Notes under the pieces: generated by a model
Told to the model about the DNA's origin: nothing
Database searches by the model: none
Seen by the model: only the letters and a program-made list of their open reading frames with translations
Shown here: positions 35,142-43,570 of the stretch, in pieces
How the letters are laid out: each line of letters starts with the position of its first letter
How positions within the stretch are numbered: position 1 is the first letter of the stretch
Made by a program: the position numbers and the translations under genes
NCBI GenBank assembly: GCA_021531865.1
Contig: JAFBIW010000003.1
Location: 121,050-185,049 of the forward strand
Source of the DNA: Butyricicoccus pullicaecorum
Lineage (GTDB): Bacteria > Bacillota > Clostridia > Oscillospirales > Butyricicoccaceae
DNA: 64,000 nucleotides
Reading direction: 5' to 3'

Positions 35142-36410
35142 TTACCTCGATTCTATGGATTCCACGCGCACCTGCGCGTTTCCTTTTGCAAAACGGAGCG
35201 TCAGCGCATCACCGGGTTGCAGCGTTCCGCTGTCCGTCACAATCCTTCCCCGCGCATCCGCCGCCACCGCGAAGCCGCGATGCAGAACCTTAAGCGGACT
35301 GAGCGCGTCCAACTGCGCGGCCTGTCGGCCGAGTGCGGCGCGCCGCTGCGCGAGCAGGCTCCGCTGCGCATTCATAAGCTGTCCGGCCTGATGCTGCAGA
35401 CGGGTGCGTGCAGTTTGCAGCGCACGCATCTGCGCGGCAGTCAAGCGACCGGTCAGTTCCTGCGTCCGCACGCGCTTTTCTGCCAGATAACGGGCCGGCG
35501 TGCGCTGCTCCAGACGCGCTGCCAGCGCATCCACGCGGGTACGCCGTACCGTCAGCCGTTTTTCCATGGCCGCGTGCAGGCGGCTTTCCAACTGGTCGAT
35601 CGTCAAACGCAACTCATTCTGGTCGGGAACCGCCAGCTCCGCCGCGCCCGACGGCGTCGGTGCGCGCAGATCGGCAACAAAATCGGCAATTGTAACGTCC
35701 GGCTCATGTCCGACTGCCGAGATCACTGGGATCTCGCATTCATAAATCGCCCGTGCGACCCGTTCGTCATTGAACGCCCAAAGATCCTCAAGCGAGCCGC
35801 CTCCCCGTCCGGTAATGACCAGATCGGCCGCATGCAGGCTGCTGACGATGCGCAGCGTGCGCGCGATCTCGGCCGGGGCACTCTCGCCCTGCACGAGAAC
35901 CGGCCAGATCTGTACCTCAGCCAGCGGAAACCGGCGTTTCAGAATACGCAGCATATCGTGTACGGCTGCGCCGGTCGGTGAGGTCACGAGCGCGATCCGC
36001 TCAGGCATCAGCGGGAGCGGCTGCTTATGGGCTTCGTCAAACAGACCTTCCTCGTACAGCCGCCGCTTGAGCTGCTCAAACGCCATGTGCAGCGCACCCG
36101 CGCCGTCGGGCACCAGATCTGCGATATAAAGCTGCACCTGACCGGTTTTGGGGAACGAGCTGACCCGTCCGCGTGCAATGACCTTCATGCCGTTTGCCGG
36201 GCGGAATTTCAGCCGCATGGCGTCAGAGCGAAAAAGAACCGCGTTGATCGCGCCGCTCTCGTCCTTCAGGGTCATGTAGTGGTGTCCCGAGGTATGCTGC
36301 TTGTAATTTGAAATCTCACCCTGCACAAACACATTGCGAAAAGACGGATTGCTCTCCAGCACTCCCTTGATTTCGGTATTCAATTGGGTGACTGTATAGA
36401 CCCGGCTCAT
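35142..36410 (-). CDS. xseA: Exodeoxyribonuclease VII large subunit
   Basis: A 422-residue XseA. The N-terminal OB domain includes VFVQGEISNYKQHTSGHHYMTLKDESG. The catalytic domain has LVTSPTGAAVHDMLRIL, VITGRGGGSLEDLWAFNDERVARAI and SAVGHEPDVTIADFVADLRAPTPS. A long coiled coil (about 260-390) binds small subunits. Its ATG overlaps the stop of the TsaD-like gene by four bases. Confidence 0.96.
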   Translation of the reverse strand: MSRVYTVTQLNTEIKGVLESNPSFRNVFVQGEISNYKQHTSGHHYMTLKDESGAINAVLFRSDAMRLKFRPANGMKVIARGRVSSFPKTGQVQLYIADLVPDGAGALHMAFEQLKRRLYEEGLFDEAHKQPLPLMPERIALVTSPTGAAVHDMLRILKRRFPLAEVQIWPVLVQGESAPAEIARTLRIVSSLHAADLVITGRGGGSLEDLWAFNDERVARAIYECEIPVISAVGHEPDVTIADFVADLRAPTPSGAAELAVPDQNELRLTIDQLESRLHAAMEKRLTVRRTRVDALAARLEQRTPARYLAEKRVRTQELTGRLTAAQMRALQTARTRLQHQAGQLMNAQRSLLAQRRAALGRQAAQLDALSPLKVLHRGFAVAADARGRIVTDSGTLQPGDALTLRFAKGNAQVRVESIESR

Positions 36411-37354
36411 ATCAACGTTTCTCCATGCTGCACGGCCGCGAGCACCGCCGCACCGACCGCATTATCACCAGACAGACGCGGCTCCGCAAAGCGTGCGCCG
36501 AACCGCTCCGCCATCCGGCGCTGGATCATGCGGTTGCTCATGACGCCGCCCGCACAGAGCACGGGCAGCTTCTTTTCTCGGATTGCCTGCGCTGTCGCGT
36601 TCTCCACAGCCGCACAGATCGTGCGGATCGTGAACGCCGCAATCTTCGCCGGGGCAGTCCCGCGTGCAGCCTGCTCTTTGATCTTATTTTCCATGCCCGA
36701 TAGTGAGAACCTGCGTTCCTGCACGCGCGGACGAAAAAACGCCGTGTCCGGCTCCTGTTCCGCGAGTTCCTCCAGCGCCGCGCCTGCCGGGAACGCCAGA
36801 CCGAGCAGTGCGCCCGCCCGGTCGACCAGTTGTCCGGCCGCCAGATCGGTCGTACCGCCGATGCAATCCGCCTGCGGCAGACCGTCCGCGCCCGGCTGCA
36901 CATGCAGCAGCTCGGTCGTACCGCCCGACAGATGCCAGGCGTAAAGCGCGCCGCCGAACAGCCAGTCAAACGCCTGCGCGGAAAGCGCGGCAGCGGCCAG
37001 ATGCCCCTGCTGGTGGGAGCATTCATACAGCGGCACGCCCAGCAGATGGGCTGCGCTGCGCGCGGTGTTCACTCCGGCCAGAAAGCAAGGCATATAGGAA
37101 CCCTCGACCGCGCGCGGCCGGGTGGAAACACAGACAGCGCGGATCTCCCGGCAGTTTTCCTGCGGGAGCCGCGCAATCATCTCGTGTAGGTGCAGCGTAT
37201 GCTGGAACAGAGCGTCCGACTGACGCAGGCCGATCGAACCCGCCGGAACATCCAGCAGCCGGCCTGCATTGTGCCACGCACCTGTTTCGGCGTCGAACAG
37301 CGCGGCGGACGTTCGGTAATTGGACGTGTCGACGCCCAGATACCACCGGCTCAT
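36407..37354 (-). CDS. TsaD/Kae1-like paralogue (peptidase M22 family)
   Basis: A 315-residue ASKHA-fold protein related to TsaD/Kae1. The N-terminal phosphate loop is YLGVDTSNYRTSAALFD, the metal-site HxxxH is in CSHQQGHLAAAA (about residues 111-115), and the glycine-rich segments are WHLSGGTTELLHV, CAGGVMSNRMIQ and RLSGDNAVGAAVLAA. It is shorter and more divergent than a true TsaD. Such paralogues sit between nusB and xseA in many clostridia and have no proven role; they are unlikely to replace TsaD in t6A synthesis. Both neighbours overlap it by four bases. Confidence 0.85.
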   Translation of the reverse strand: MSRWYLGVDTSNYRTSAALFDAETGAWHNAGRLLDVPAGSIGLRQSDALFQHTLHLHEMIARLPQENCREIRAVCVSTRPRAVEGSYMPCFLAGVNTARSAAHLLGVPLYECSHQQGHLAAAALSAQAFDWLFGGALYAWHLSGGTTELLHVQPGADGLPQADCIGGTTDLAAGQLVDRAGALLGLAFPAGAALEELAEQEPDTAFFRPRVQERRFSLSGMENKIKEQAARGTAPAKIAAFTIRTICAAVENATAQAIREKKLPVLCAGGVMSNRMIQRRMAERFGARFAEPRLSGDNAVGAAVLAAVQHGETLI

Positions 37355-37803
37355 GCGTTGTCCGGCATCGCGCGCGCGATCGTACCCAGCACGCCGTTGA
37401 TGAACGCGCCCGCGTCCTCGGTGTCATAAACCTTAGCCAGCTCGACCGCCTCGTTGATCGCCGCGCCGACCGGCACGTCGTCGACATAGTACATCTCGTA
37501 AATAGCCAGACGCAGGATCGCCATGGTCATGCGGGACAGGCGGGCGACATTCCAGCCCTTGGTATTGGCCGCGATCTGCGCGTCCAGCTCCTCCAGATGG
37601 GACGCGACGCCCTTTACCGCCGAAACGATATACTGCGTCTGCGACGCGTTCAACGGGCCGGCATACAGCTCGATCTCCTCGCCCAGCGCATGCAGGACGT
37701 CCTCGCCCAGCCCGTCCGTCATCACATTTTCCGCTTCAAACACGCCGAAGCCCATTTCAAAAATCAAATGCAGCGCAATCTCTCTTGCTTTTTTTCTGCT
37801 CAC
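37351..37803 (-). CDS. nusB: Transcription antitermination factor NusB
   Basis: A 150-residue, all-helical protein that binds boxA RNA with S10 and prevents premature termination in rRNA operons. The start is GTG at 37803, where GGAGG lies six bases upstream and the product begins (M)SRKKAREIALHLIFE as in the family. The C-terminal half has RMTMAILRLAIYEM and the conserved VPVGAAINEAVELAKVY and INGVLGTIA. An in-frame ATG ten codons upstream has no ribosome-binding site. It opens the nusB-xseA-xseB-ispA operon. Confidence 0.95.
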   Translation of the reverse strand: MSRKKAREIALHLIFEMGFGVFEAENVMTDGLGEDVLHALGEEIELYAGPLNASQTQYIVSAVKGVASHLEELDAQIAANTKGWNVARLSRMTMAILRLAIYEMYYVDDVPVGAAINEAVELAKVYDTEDAGAFINGVLGTIARAMPDNA

Positions 37804-37869
37804 GGTAGCCCTCCGTTTGTAAAAATGTTCCAAAATCAGTTCATAATATTTGTTTCCAAAGATAAATTT

Positions 37870-37898
37870 ATTCTACCCTATGCACGCCGCAATTGCAA
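37870..37898 (-). promoter_or_regulatory. Promoter of the nusB operon
   Basis: TTGCAA (37893-37898), 17 bases, TAGAAT (37870-37875) on the minus strand in the 129-base gap between recG and nusB. It makes nusB and the genes after it independent of the lexA promoter. Confidence 0.7.
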
Positions 37899-37932
37899 GC
37901 ACATCGTACGATTCCGTGAAAAAAACGGCGTG

Positions 37933-39972
37933 TCAATTGAAGATCTCACCCGAATCCGCACGGAACATCCGATCGACCCGCTCGCGCAGCAGCGGATATC
38001 CGGCGAGCGCCGGATCGTCGTGCAGAAGCGCCTCCGCTTCCTCCCGCGCGCACTGCATAAGCTGCAGATCACCTGCGAGATCAGCGACCTTGAGCATGGG
38101 CAGGCCATGCTGCCGCTTTCCGAAAAAGTCACCCGGGCCGCGCTGCGCCAGATCAGCCTTGGCGATCTCAAAGCCGTCGTTCGTTCCGCACAGGATTTTG
38201 AGCCGTTGTCTGGCCTGTTCCCCCTTATCCGCGCCGAAGCAGATGCAGTACGACTTCCGGCTGCCGCGTCCGACTCGTCCGCGCAACTGATGGAGCTGGG
38301 ACAGACCGAAGCGGTCGGCGTCCTCGATCACCATCAGGCAGGCGTTCGGCACATTCACGCCGACCTCAATAACCGTCGTTGCGACCAGAATATCCAGTTC
38401 GCCTGCGGCGAATGCATTCATGACCACATCCTTTTCCGCCGCCTTCATCCGTCCGTGCAGAATGCCGACCCGGCGGTGCGGCAGCACACGCTTCAACGCC
38501 GCGCCGTGCTCCTCCGCGCTTTTGAGCGGCAGTTCGCCTTCCTCGACCAGCGGGCAGACCACGTAAACCTGTCCGCCGTCCGCGATCTGTTTTTCGATGA
38601 ACGCATAGATCCGCTGCCGCATTTTCTCTCCGACCGCAAAGGTATCGACCGGCTGCCGGCCGGGCGGCAGTTCATCAATGACAGACACGTCCAGATCGCC
38701 ATACAGGATCAGCGCCAGCGTGCGCGGAATGGGCGTTGCCGACATTACGAGCGTATGGGGCGTAACGCCCTTCTGCCGCAGATCGGCGCGCTGCGCCACA
38801 CCGAACCGGTGCTGCTCATCCGCAACGACCGCGCCCAGCCGGGCAAACACGACGTCCTTCTGGATCAGCGCATGGGTGCCGATCACGATCTGCGTCTCAC
38901 CCGATGCAATGCGTGCCTTGCACGCACGCTTCTGCGCGGCGGTCATGGAACCGGAAAGCAGCTCACACCGCATCCCCATCCGGGAAAAGATCGGCCCGAG
39001 AGACTCCAAATGCTGCGCCGCAAGGATCTCGGTTGGCGCCATGATCGCGGCCTGATAGCCATTTTGGACTGCCAAATCGCACAGCACTGCGGCCAATACG
39101 GTCTTACCCGAGCCGACGTCGCCCTGCACCAGCCGGTTCATCGGCTTTCCGCTGCGCACATCCCGCCAGATCTCTTCGGCGGCACGGCGCTGTGCGCCGG
39201 TGGGCGGAAACGGGAGCTGCGCCCAGAACGCTTCGGGTGTGCCCCGGTCAAAGACCAGACCCGGTTCCTCGATCCGGCGTTCCTTCAGGCGCTGAAGCCC
39301 GCAGCACAGCAGAAACAGCTCCTCAAAGACCATGCGGCGGCGCGCCTGCGCGACCTCGTCCAGCGACTGCGGCCGGTGGATGCAGCGAAATGCTTCCTTT
39401 AGACCGATCAGATCGTATTTGCGGCATAGGGCGGCAGGCAGCGGATCGGAAAAACCGCCGCCGCACTCCTCCAGCGCAGCGGCGGTCACTTTTTCCAGAT
39501 CCTTCTGCGTCACGCCTGATGTGAGCGGATAAATGGGCACAATACGAGTAGGCGGCCGCATTCCGGGCAAAATATGCTCGCTGGCCGGAGACACCATCAT
39601 GCGTCTTGACCCGCTGCCCTGCACCCTGCCATAGAACAGGTACTCCTCACCCTCGCGCAGCAGCGCGGCAGCGTAGCGGTTGTTATAATACGTGATCTCG
39701 ATCGTTCCGGACGAATCGAACGCACGGAGTTTGGTGATATCCATGCCCTTGCGGATGCGGCGCAGCACGGGCTGCGTGCCGACGACCGCGCAGATCAGCC
39801 CCTTCTGTCCATCCTGCAAATCGCGGATCGGTACGATGTGCGTCCGGTCCTCATAATCACGCGGATAACATTCCAGCGCGTCCCGCAGGGTACGGATCGG
39901 CAGCTTCTCCAGAAGCTGCGCCTTTTTCGGCCCGATCCCGCGCACGGTCAGGACGCTGTCATCCAGTCCCAT
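37933..39972 (-). CDS. recG: ATP-dependent DNA helicase RecG
   Basis: A 679-residue superfamily-2 helicase that remodels stalled forks and branched DNA. The N-terminal wedge (OB) domain covers about residues 60-150. Walker A is LVQGDVGSGKTVLA, motif II is the family's DEQH in VVADEQHRFGV, motif III is MSATPIPRTLAL, and motif VI is QLRGRVGRGSRKSYC. The ATG at 39972 has GGAGG eight bases upstream, 14 bases after the lexA stop, so it is probably transcribed from the LexA-controlled promoter. Confidence 0.97.
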   Translation of the reverse strand: MGLDDSVLTVRGIGPKKAQLLEKLPIRTLRDALECYPRDYEDRTHIVPIRDLQDGQKGLICAVVGTQPVLRRIRKGMDITKLRAFDSSGTIEITYYNNRYAAALLREGEEYLFYGRVQGSGSRRMMVSPASEHILPGMRPPTRIVPIYPLTSGVTQKDLEKVTAAALEECGGGFSDPLPAALCRKYDLIGLKEAFRCIHRPQSLDEVAQARRRMVFEELFLLCCGLQRLKERRIEEPGLVFDRGTPEAFWAQLPFPPTGAQRRAAEEIWRDVRSGKPMNRLVQGDVGSGKTVLAAVLCDLAVQNGYQAAIMAPTEILAAQHLESLGPIFSRMGMRCELLSGSMTAAQKRACKARIASGETQIVIGTHALIQKDVVFARLGAVVADEQHRFGVAQRADLRQKGVTPHTLVMSATPIPRTLALILYGDLDVSVIDELPPGRQPVDTFAVGEKMRQRIYAFIEKQIADGGQVYVVCPLVEEGELPLKSAEEHGAALKRVLPHRRVGILHGRMKAAEKDVVMNAFAAGELDILVATTVIEVGVNVPNACLMVIEDADRFGLSQLHQLRGRVGRGSRKSYCICFGADKGEQARQRLKILCGTNDGFEIAKADLAQRGPGDFFGKRQHGLPMLKVADLAGDLQLMQCAREEAEALLHDDPALAGYPLLRERVDRMFRADSGEIFN

Positions 39973-39986
39973 CCTGTTTTCCTCCG

Positions 39987-40583
39987 TTATACGTCGTATT
40001 CGCGGTAGACCGCAACGACTACGCCGAGGATCGAGCAACCCTGTCCGTCGATCGGCGGATAATCCGGATTTTCCGGCATCAGCCAGACGTGGTGATCCCG
40101 AATGCGCAGCGTCTTGCAGGTCGCCTCGTCCTCCAGCAGGGCAACGACGATCTGGCCCGAGTCCGCCGTCTGCTGTTGACGGACGATGATGATGTCGCCG
40201 TTCATGATGCCGGCTCCAATCATGGAATCGCCCTTGATACGCAGGGCGAAATGCTCGCCGTACCGGTCGGCCCGTTCATACGGCACATAGCCCTCGATCT
40301 GCTCGACCGCGAGGATCGGCATACCGGCGGTGACCTGTCCCAAAATCGGAACCTGCGGTACGGCCGTTGCCGACCCCTTGACCACAACGGCGCGGGTCTT
40401 ATGGTCATCCTTCTGCAGATAACCCTTTTCCCGCAGCTTGATGAGGTGAGCATGAACCGACGAGGACGAGCTCAATCCGACATGATCCCCGATCTCCCGG
40501 ACGGAAGGCGGATACCCCTGCCGCGCGGTCGCTTCGGTAATGTATTCCAAAATCTGCTGCTGCTTTGCCGATAGCTTTTTCAT
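39987..40583 (-). CDS. lexA: LexA repressor (SOS regulator)
   Basis: A 198-residue LexA. The N-terminal winged helix is KQQQILEYITEATARQGYPPSVREIGDHVGLSSSSSVHAHL. The self-cleavage bond is Ala 86-Gly 87 in QVTAGMP, with the Ser 120 (GDSMIGAG) and Lys 157 (TCKTLRI) dyad. It represses DNA-damage genes until RecA filaments promote autoproteolysis. The start at 40583 gives the conserved MKKLSAKQQQ; a longer frame is not conserved. Two LexA-box-like sites flank its own promoter, and recG follows closely. Confidence 0.97.
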   Translation of the reverse strand: MKKLSAKQQQILEYITEATARQGYPPSVREIGDHVGLSSSSSVHAHLIKLREKGYLQKDDHKTRAVVVKGSATAVPQVPILGQVTAGMPILAVEQIEGYVPYERADRYGEHFALRIKGDSMIGAGIMNGDIIIVRQQQTADSGQIVVALLEDEATCKTLRIRDHHVWLMPENPDYPPIDGQGCSILGVVVAVYREYDV

Positions 40584-40604
40584 ATCGCACCATCCTAAAT
40601 GATA

Positions 40605-40619
40605 CAAAACGTTTGTTTG
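40605..40619 (-). promoter_or_regulatory. LexA box in the lexA leader
   Basis: CAAACAAACGTTTTG on the minus strand resembles the Bacillus LexA consensus CGAACRNRYGTTYC with an intact spacing. It lies about 12 bases downstream of the -10. Confidence 0.7.
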
Positions 40620-40629
40620 GTTTTTCTTC

Positions 40630-40658
40630 ATTATATCTTACGGAAACGCAAAATGCAA
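40630..40658 (-). promoter_or_regulatory. lexA promoter
   Basis: TTGCAT (40653-40658), 17 bases, TATAAT (40630-40635) on the minus strand. It is divergent from the Asp23-gene promoter. Confidence 0.85.
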
Positions 40659-40669
40659 ACATTTGTTTC
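40655..40669 (-). promoter_or_regulatory. Second LexA box overlapping the lexA -35
   Basis: GAAACAAATGTTTGC on the minus strand overlaps the -35 hexamer and keeps the GTTT and AAAC half-sites of the LexA consensus. Together with the leader site it suggests autorepression from two operators. Confidence 0.65.
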
Positions 40670-40699
40670 ACTTTTTCACAGCGATACGAAAAAAACTTC

Positions 40700-40728
40700 T
40701 TGTCTATTGCTTCAAAGTATTATAAAAT
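40700..40728 (+). promoter_or_regulatory. Promoter of the asp23-fakA operon
   Basis: TTGTCT (40700-40705), 17 bases, TAAAAT (40723-40728), about 50 bases before the Asp23 ATG. Confidence 0.6.
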
Positions 40729-40780
40729 ACTGATAGGTACATGTAAATCAGAACGATTTCGGTTTGTTTGGAGGGTACTT

Positions 40781-41131
40781 ATGTTAATCAAAAATGAACT
40801 TGGATATATCGAGATCACCCCTGAGGTCATGGCAGGCATCGCAGGCTACGCCGCGTCCTCCTGCTTCGGCGTCAAGGGCATGACCGTCCGCTCGGTCGCG
40901 GACGGCGTTGCGCATCTGCTGCGCCGCGAAAATATGAGCCGCGGCGTCAAGATCACCGAAGCGGCCGACGGCGGCATCAACATTGACCTGCACATCGCGG
41001 TCGATCATGGCATCAACATCGCCTCGGTCTGCCGTTCGATCATCAGCGAGGTCCGCTATCACGTGGAACAGCTCACCGGCGTAGACGTAAAGAATGTCGA
41101 CATCTACGTGGAGAGCATCAAGGCTGATTGA
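40781..41131 (+). CDS. Asp23/Gls24 family envelope-stress protein
   Basis: A 116-residue protein of the Asp23 (YloU-like) family. Signature segments are GYIEITPEVMAGIAGYAASSCFGVKGM and the C-terminal SEVRYHVEQLTGVDVKNVDIYVESI. In Firmicutes this gene regularly precedes the DAK2/FakA-type gene, as here (29 bases). Asp23 of staphylococci is a membrane-associated protein linked to envelope homeostasis; the role of YloU in clostridia is unproven. The ATG at 40781 has GGAGGGTACTT upstream. Confidence 0.93.
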   Translation: MLIKNELGYIEITPEVMAGIAGYAASSCFGVKGMTVRSVADGVAHLLRRENMSRGVKITEAADGGINIDLHIAVDHGINIASVCRSIISEVRYHVEQLTGVDVKNVDIYVESIKAD

Positions 41132-41160
41132 CAGAAAGAAGACGGAGGAGAAACACCGAC

Positions 41161-42819
41161 ATGACTGATATCAACACACAAAAGATTACCGGACTGCTTT
41201 TTCAGAGCATGGTCGTTGAGGGCGCGCTCGCGATCGCTGAGAAAAAAGAGCAGGCAAACGAACTGAACGTATTCCCGGTTCCGGACGGCGACACCGGCAC
41301 CAATATGTCCATGACCATGGGCGCGGCAAAGGACGAAATGCAGCGGCTGAGCGAGCCTTCTCTGGCCAAGGCAGCCGATGCGACCGCCTCTGCCCTGCTG
41401 CGCGGCGCACGCGGCAACTCGGGCGTCATTCTGTCCCTGCTGTTCCGCGGCATGGCCAAGAAGCTGCGGGAAAAGGACGAGGCCGACGGCCGCGACTTTG
41501 CACTTGCCTTGCGCGAGGGCGTGGACACCGCATACAAGGCCGTCATGAAGCCGGCAGAGGGCACGATCCTGACCGTGACCCGTGTCGCCGCACAGCACGC
41601 GGTCGAGCTGTGTCAGGCCGACCCGACGCTGAGCGTTATGGCGGTCTTCGAGGCCGTGCTCGAACGCGGCCAGACGGCGCTTCAGGAGACCACCGAGCAG
41701 AATCCGGTTCTGGAAAAGGCCGGCGTGGTCGATGCGGGCGGCTTTGGTTTCCTGACGATCTTCGAGGGCATGTTTGACGCCTTCCGGGGCATCCACAAGG
41801 AGCGTCAGATCGATACGGCAGAGCCGCAGCGCGCGGCTGCCGACTTCGGCGCGATCAGCGACGAGGATATCACCTTTACCTACTGCACCGAATTCATCGC
41901 CGAGCGCAAGGATAAAGCCCGCAACGTGGGCCGTATGCGTGCCCTGCTCAATGAGATCGGCGATTCTCTGGTCGTTGTCGAAGATGACGACATCGTTAAG
42001 GTTCATGTGCACACCGACCAGCCCAACAAGGCGCTCGAGGAAGGCCTGAAATTCGGCCCTCTGCTCACGGTCAAGATCGAAAACATGCGCGAACAGCACA
42101 CCGCCAAGGTCATTGAGGGCACCGTCGCGCCCGCCGAGCGCGTCATCAAGGAGCCGGAGAAGAAGTACGGCTTTGTCGCGGTCGCCGCCGGCGACGGCCT
42201 GAAGTCTGTCTTTGAGGATCTGGGCTGCGACGTCGTCGTACAGGGCGGTCAGACGATGAACCCCTCGACTGAGGACATCCTGCGCGCAGTCGATGCAACC
42301 CCGGCTGAAATCGTCTTCGTCTTCCCCAACAACAAGAATATCATCATGGCGGCCGAGCAGGCGGCTGACCTCTCTGAAGCCAAGAAGGTCGTCGTCGTCC
42401 CCACCAAGAATATCCCGCAGGGCATCTCGGCCATGCTGGTCTTCGATCCCGAAAGTGAGGTCGATGCGAATACGCAGACCATGGAGGAAGCGATCAGCGG
42501 CGTTCATGCCGGACAGGTCACCTACGCGGCGCGCAATTCCGACTTTGACGGCAAGAAGATCAAGGAAGGCGAGTACCTCGCACTGTGCGAGGGCAAGCTG
42601 ACCGCGAACAGCAAGCGTCAGAGCGAGGTGCTCAAGAAGCTCGCACGCGAAATGGTCACCGATGAAAGCGCGTTTGCGACCATCATCTACGGCGAGGGTG
42701 TCACCGAAGAGGATGCCGCCCGAGTCGAGGAGATCTTCCGGAAGGAAAACCGCAATCTGGAGATCACCGTGATCAACGGCGGACAGCCGGTCTATTATTA
42801 CATCATTTCCGTCGAGTAA
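41161..42819 (+). CDS. fakA: DAK2-domain fatty-acid kinase FakA (YloV family)
   Basis: A 552-residue protein. The N-terminal DAK2 (Dha kinase L-like) domain has the ATP/Mg motif NVFPVPDGDTGTNMSMTM and LLRGARGNSGVILS. A middle domain has the conserved VHVHTDQPNKALEEGLKFG, and a C-terminal DegV-like domain contains VVVVPTKNIPQGISAM. FakA phosphorylates fatty acids presented by FakB (DegV) proteins, so exogenous fatty acids can enter phospholipid. No fakB is adjacent. GGAGGAG precedes the ATG. It is co-transcribed with the Asp23 gene. Confidence 0.92.
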   Translation: MTDINTQKITGLLFQSMVVEGALAIAEKKEQANELNVFPVPDGDTGTNMSMTMGAAKDEMQRLSEPSLAKAADATASALLRGARGNSGVILSLLFRGMAKKLREKDEADGRDFALALREGVDTAYKAVMKPAEGTILTVTRVAAQHAVELCQADPTLSVMAVFEAVLERGQTALQETTEQNPVLEKAGVVDAGGFGFLTIFEGMFDAFRGIHKERQIDTAEPQRAAADFGAISDEDITFTYCTEFIAERKDKARNVGRMRALLNEIGDSLVVVEDDDIVKVHVHTDQPNKALEEGLKFGPLLTVKIENMREQHTAKVIEGTVAPAERVIKEPEKKYGFVAVAAGDGLKSVFEDLGCDVVVQGGQTMNPSTEDILRAVDATPAEIVFVFPNNKNIIMAAEQAADLSEAKKVVVVPTKNIPQGISAMLVFDPESEVDANTQTMEEAISGVHAGQVTYAARNSDFDGKKIKEGEYLALCEGKLTANSKRQSEVLKKLAREMVTDESAFATIIYGEGVTEEDAARVEEIFRKENRNLEITVINGGQPVYYYIISVE

Positions 42820-42831
42820 ACCGTTTACAAG

Positions 42832-42863
42832 AAAAGCTCCCCTTGGAAAAAGGGGAGCTTTTT
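42832..42863 (+). terminator. Terminator-like hairpin between fakA and pth
   Basis: The perfect stem AAAAGCTCCCC/GGGGAGCTTTT with a nine-base loop ends in a short T-run. The pth ribosome-binding site (AAAGGAG) begins immediately after it, leaving no room for a promoter. Confidence 0.85.
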
Positions 42864-42877
42864 AAAGGAGTTTCCCT

Positions 42878-43519
42878 ATGTCAGTTTTCGATATCTTTGC
42901 AAAACTCGAGCAGGAGCGCGCCGCAAAGCAGAGCAGCTCCGGCCCGATCGAGTGGCTGATCGTCGGTCTGGGCAATCCCGGCTCCAAGTACGACGGCACC
43001 CGCCACAACGCCGGTTTCCGCGCGCTCGACGCCTACTGCGCCAAAAGCGGACAGCGGATCGACCGCATGAAGTTCAAGGCGCTCGTCGGTGAAGGGCAGT
43101 TCGGCGGCAAGCGCGTGCTGTTCCTCAAGCCGCAGACCTTCATGAATCTCTCGGGCGAATCGGTACGCGATGCCGCCGAATTTTATAAGATCCCGCCCGA
43201 GCGTATTCTCGTGATTTTTGACGATATTTCACTCGACGTCGGCCGCATCCGCGTCCGCCCCAAGGGTTCGGCAGGCGGACAGAACGGCGTCAAAAACATC
43301 ATTTACCATCTCAAATCCGACGCATTTCCCCGCGTGAAGATCGGTATCGGCGCCAAACCGCATCCAGATTACGACCTTGCGGACTGGGTGCTCTCCAAAT
43401 TTCAGGGGGAAGACGCAGATCGGATCCAGTCCGCCACCGAACGTGCGATGGAAGCCGCGGAGGAAATCGTCCGCAGCGGCGTGGCCGCAGCCGCGCAGAA
43501 ATTCAACGGTCAAGCCTGA
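42878..43519 (+). CDS. pth: Peptidyl-tRNA hydrolase
   Basis: A 213-residue Pth that releases peptides from peptidyl-tRNAs dropped by ribosomes. The active-site His is in RHNAGF (His 43); the Asn/Asp partners are in FLKPQTFMNLSGES and DDISLDVGRIRVRPKGSAGGQNGVKNI. Compared with the usual 185-195 residues it has an N-terminal extension of about 23 residues (helical, charged, EQERAAKQSSSG) before the family start WLIVGLGNPG. The ATG is set by AAAGGAG eight bases upstream, so the extension looks real. Confidence 0.96.
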   Translation: MSVFDIFAKLEQERAAKQSSSGPIEWLIVGLGNPGSKYDGTRHNAGFRALDAYCAKSGQRIDRMKFKALVGEGQFGGKRVLFLKPQTFMNLSGESVRDAAEFYKIPPERILVIFDDISLDVGRIRVRPKGSAGGQNGVKNIIYHLKSDAFPRVKIGIGAKPHPDYDLADWVLSKFQGEDADRIQSATERAMEAAEEIVRSGVAAAAQKFNGQA

Positions 43520-43526
43520 CCCAAAC

Positions 43527-43560
43527 AAAAAAGGGCTGTCCTTCGGGACAGTTCTTTTTT
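43527..43560. terminator. Bidirectional terminator after pth
   Basis: Arms AAAAAAGGGCTGTCC and GGACAGTTCTTTTTT form a stem with a short TTCG-type loop between convergent pth and the CPBP gene. Confidence 0.9.
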
Positions 43561-43570
43561 GATCGGATTC

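Noticed and set aside
36703..39402. 899-codon plus-strand open frame opposite the TsaD paralogue, nusB and recG
   Set aside because: It crosses three well-supported minus-strand genes and their gap, with Arg/Pro-rich, domain-less translation.
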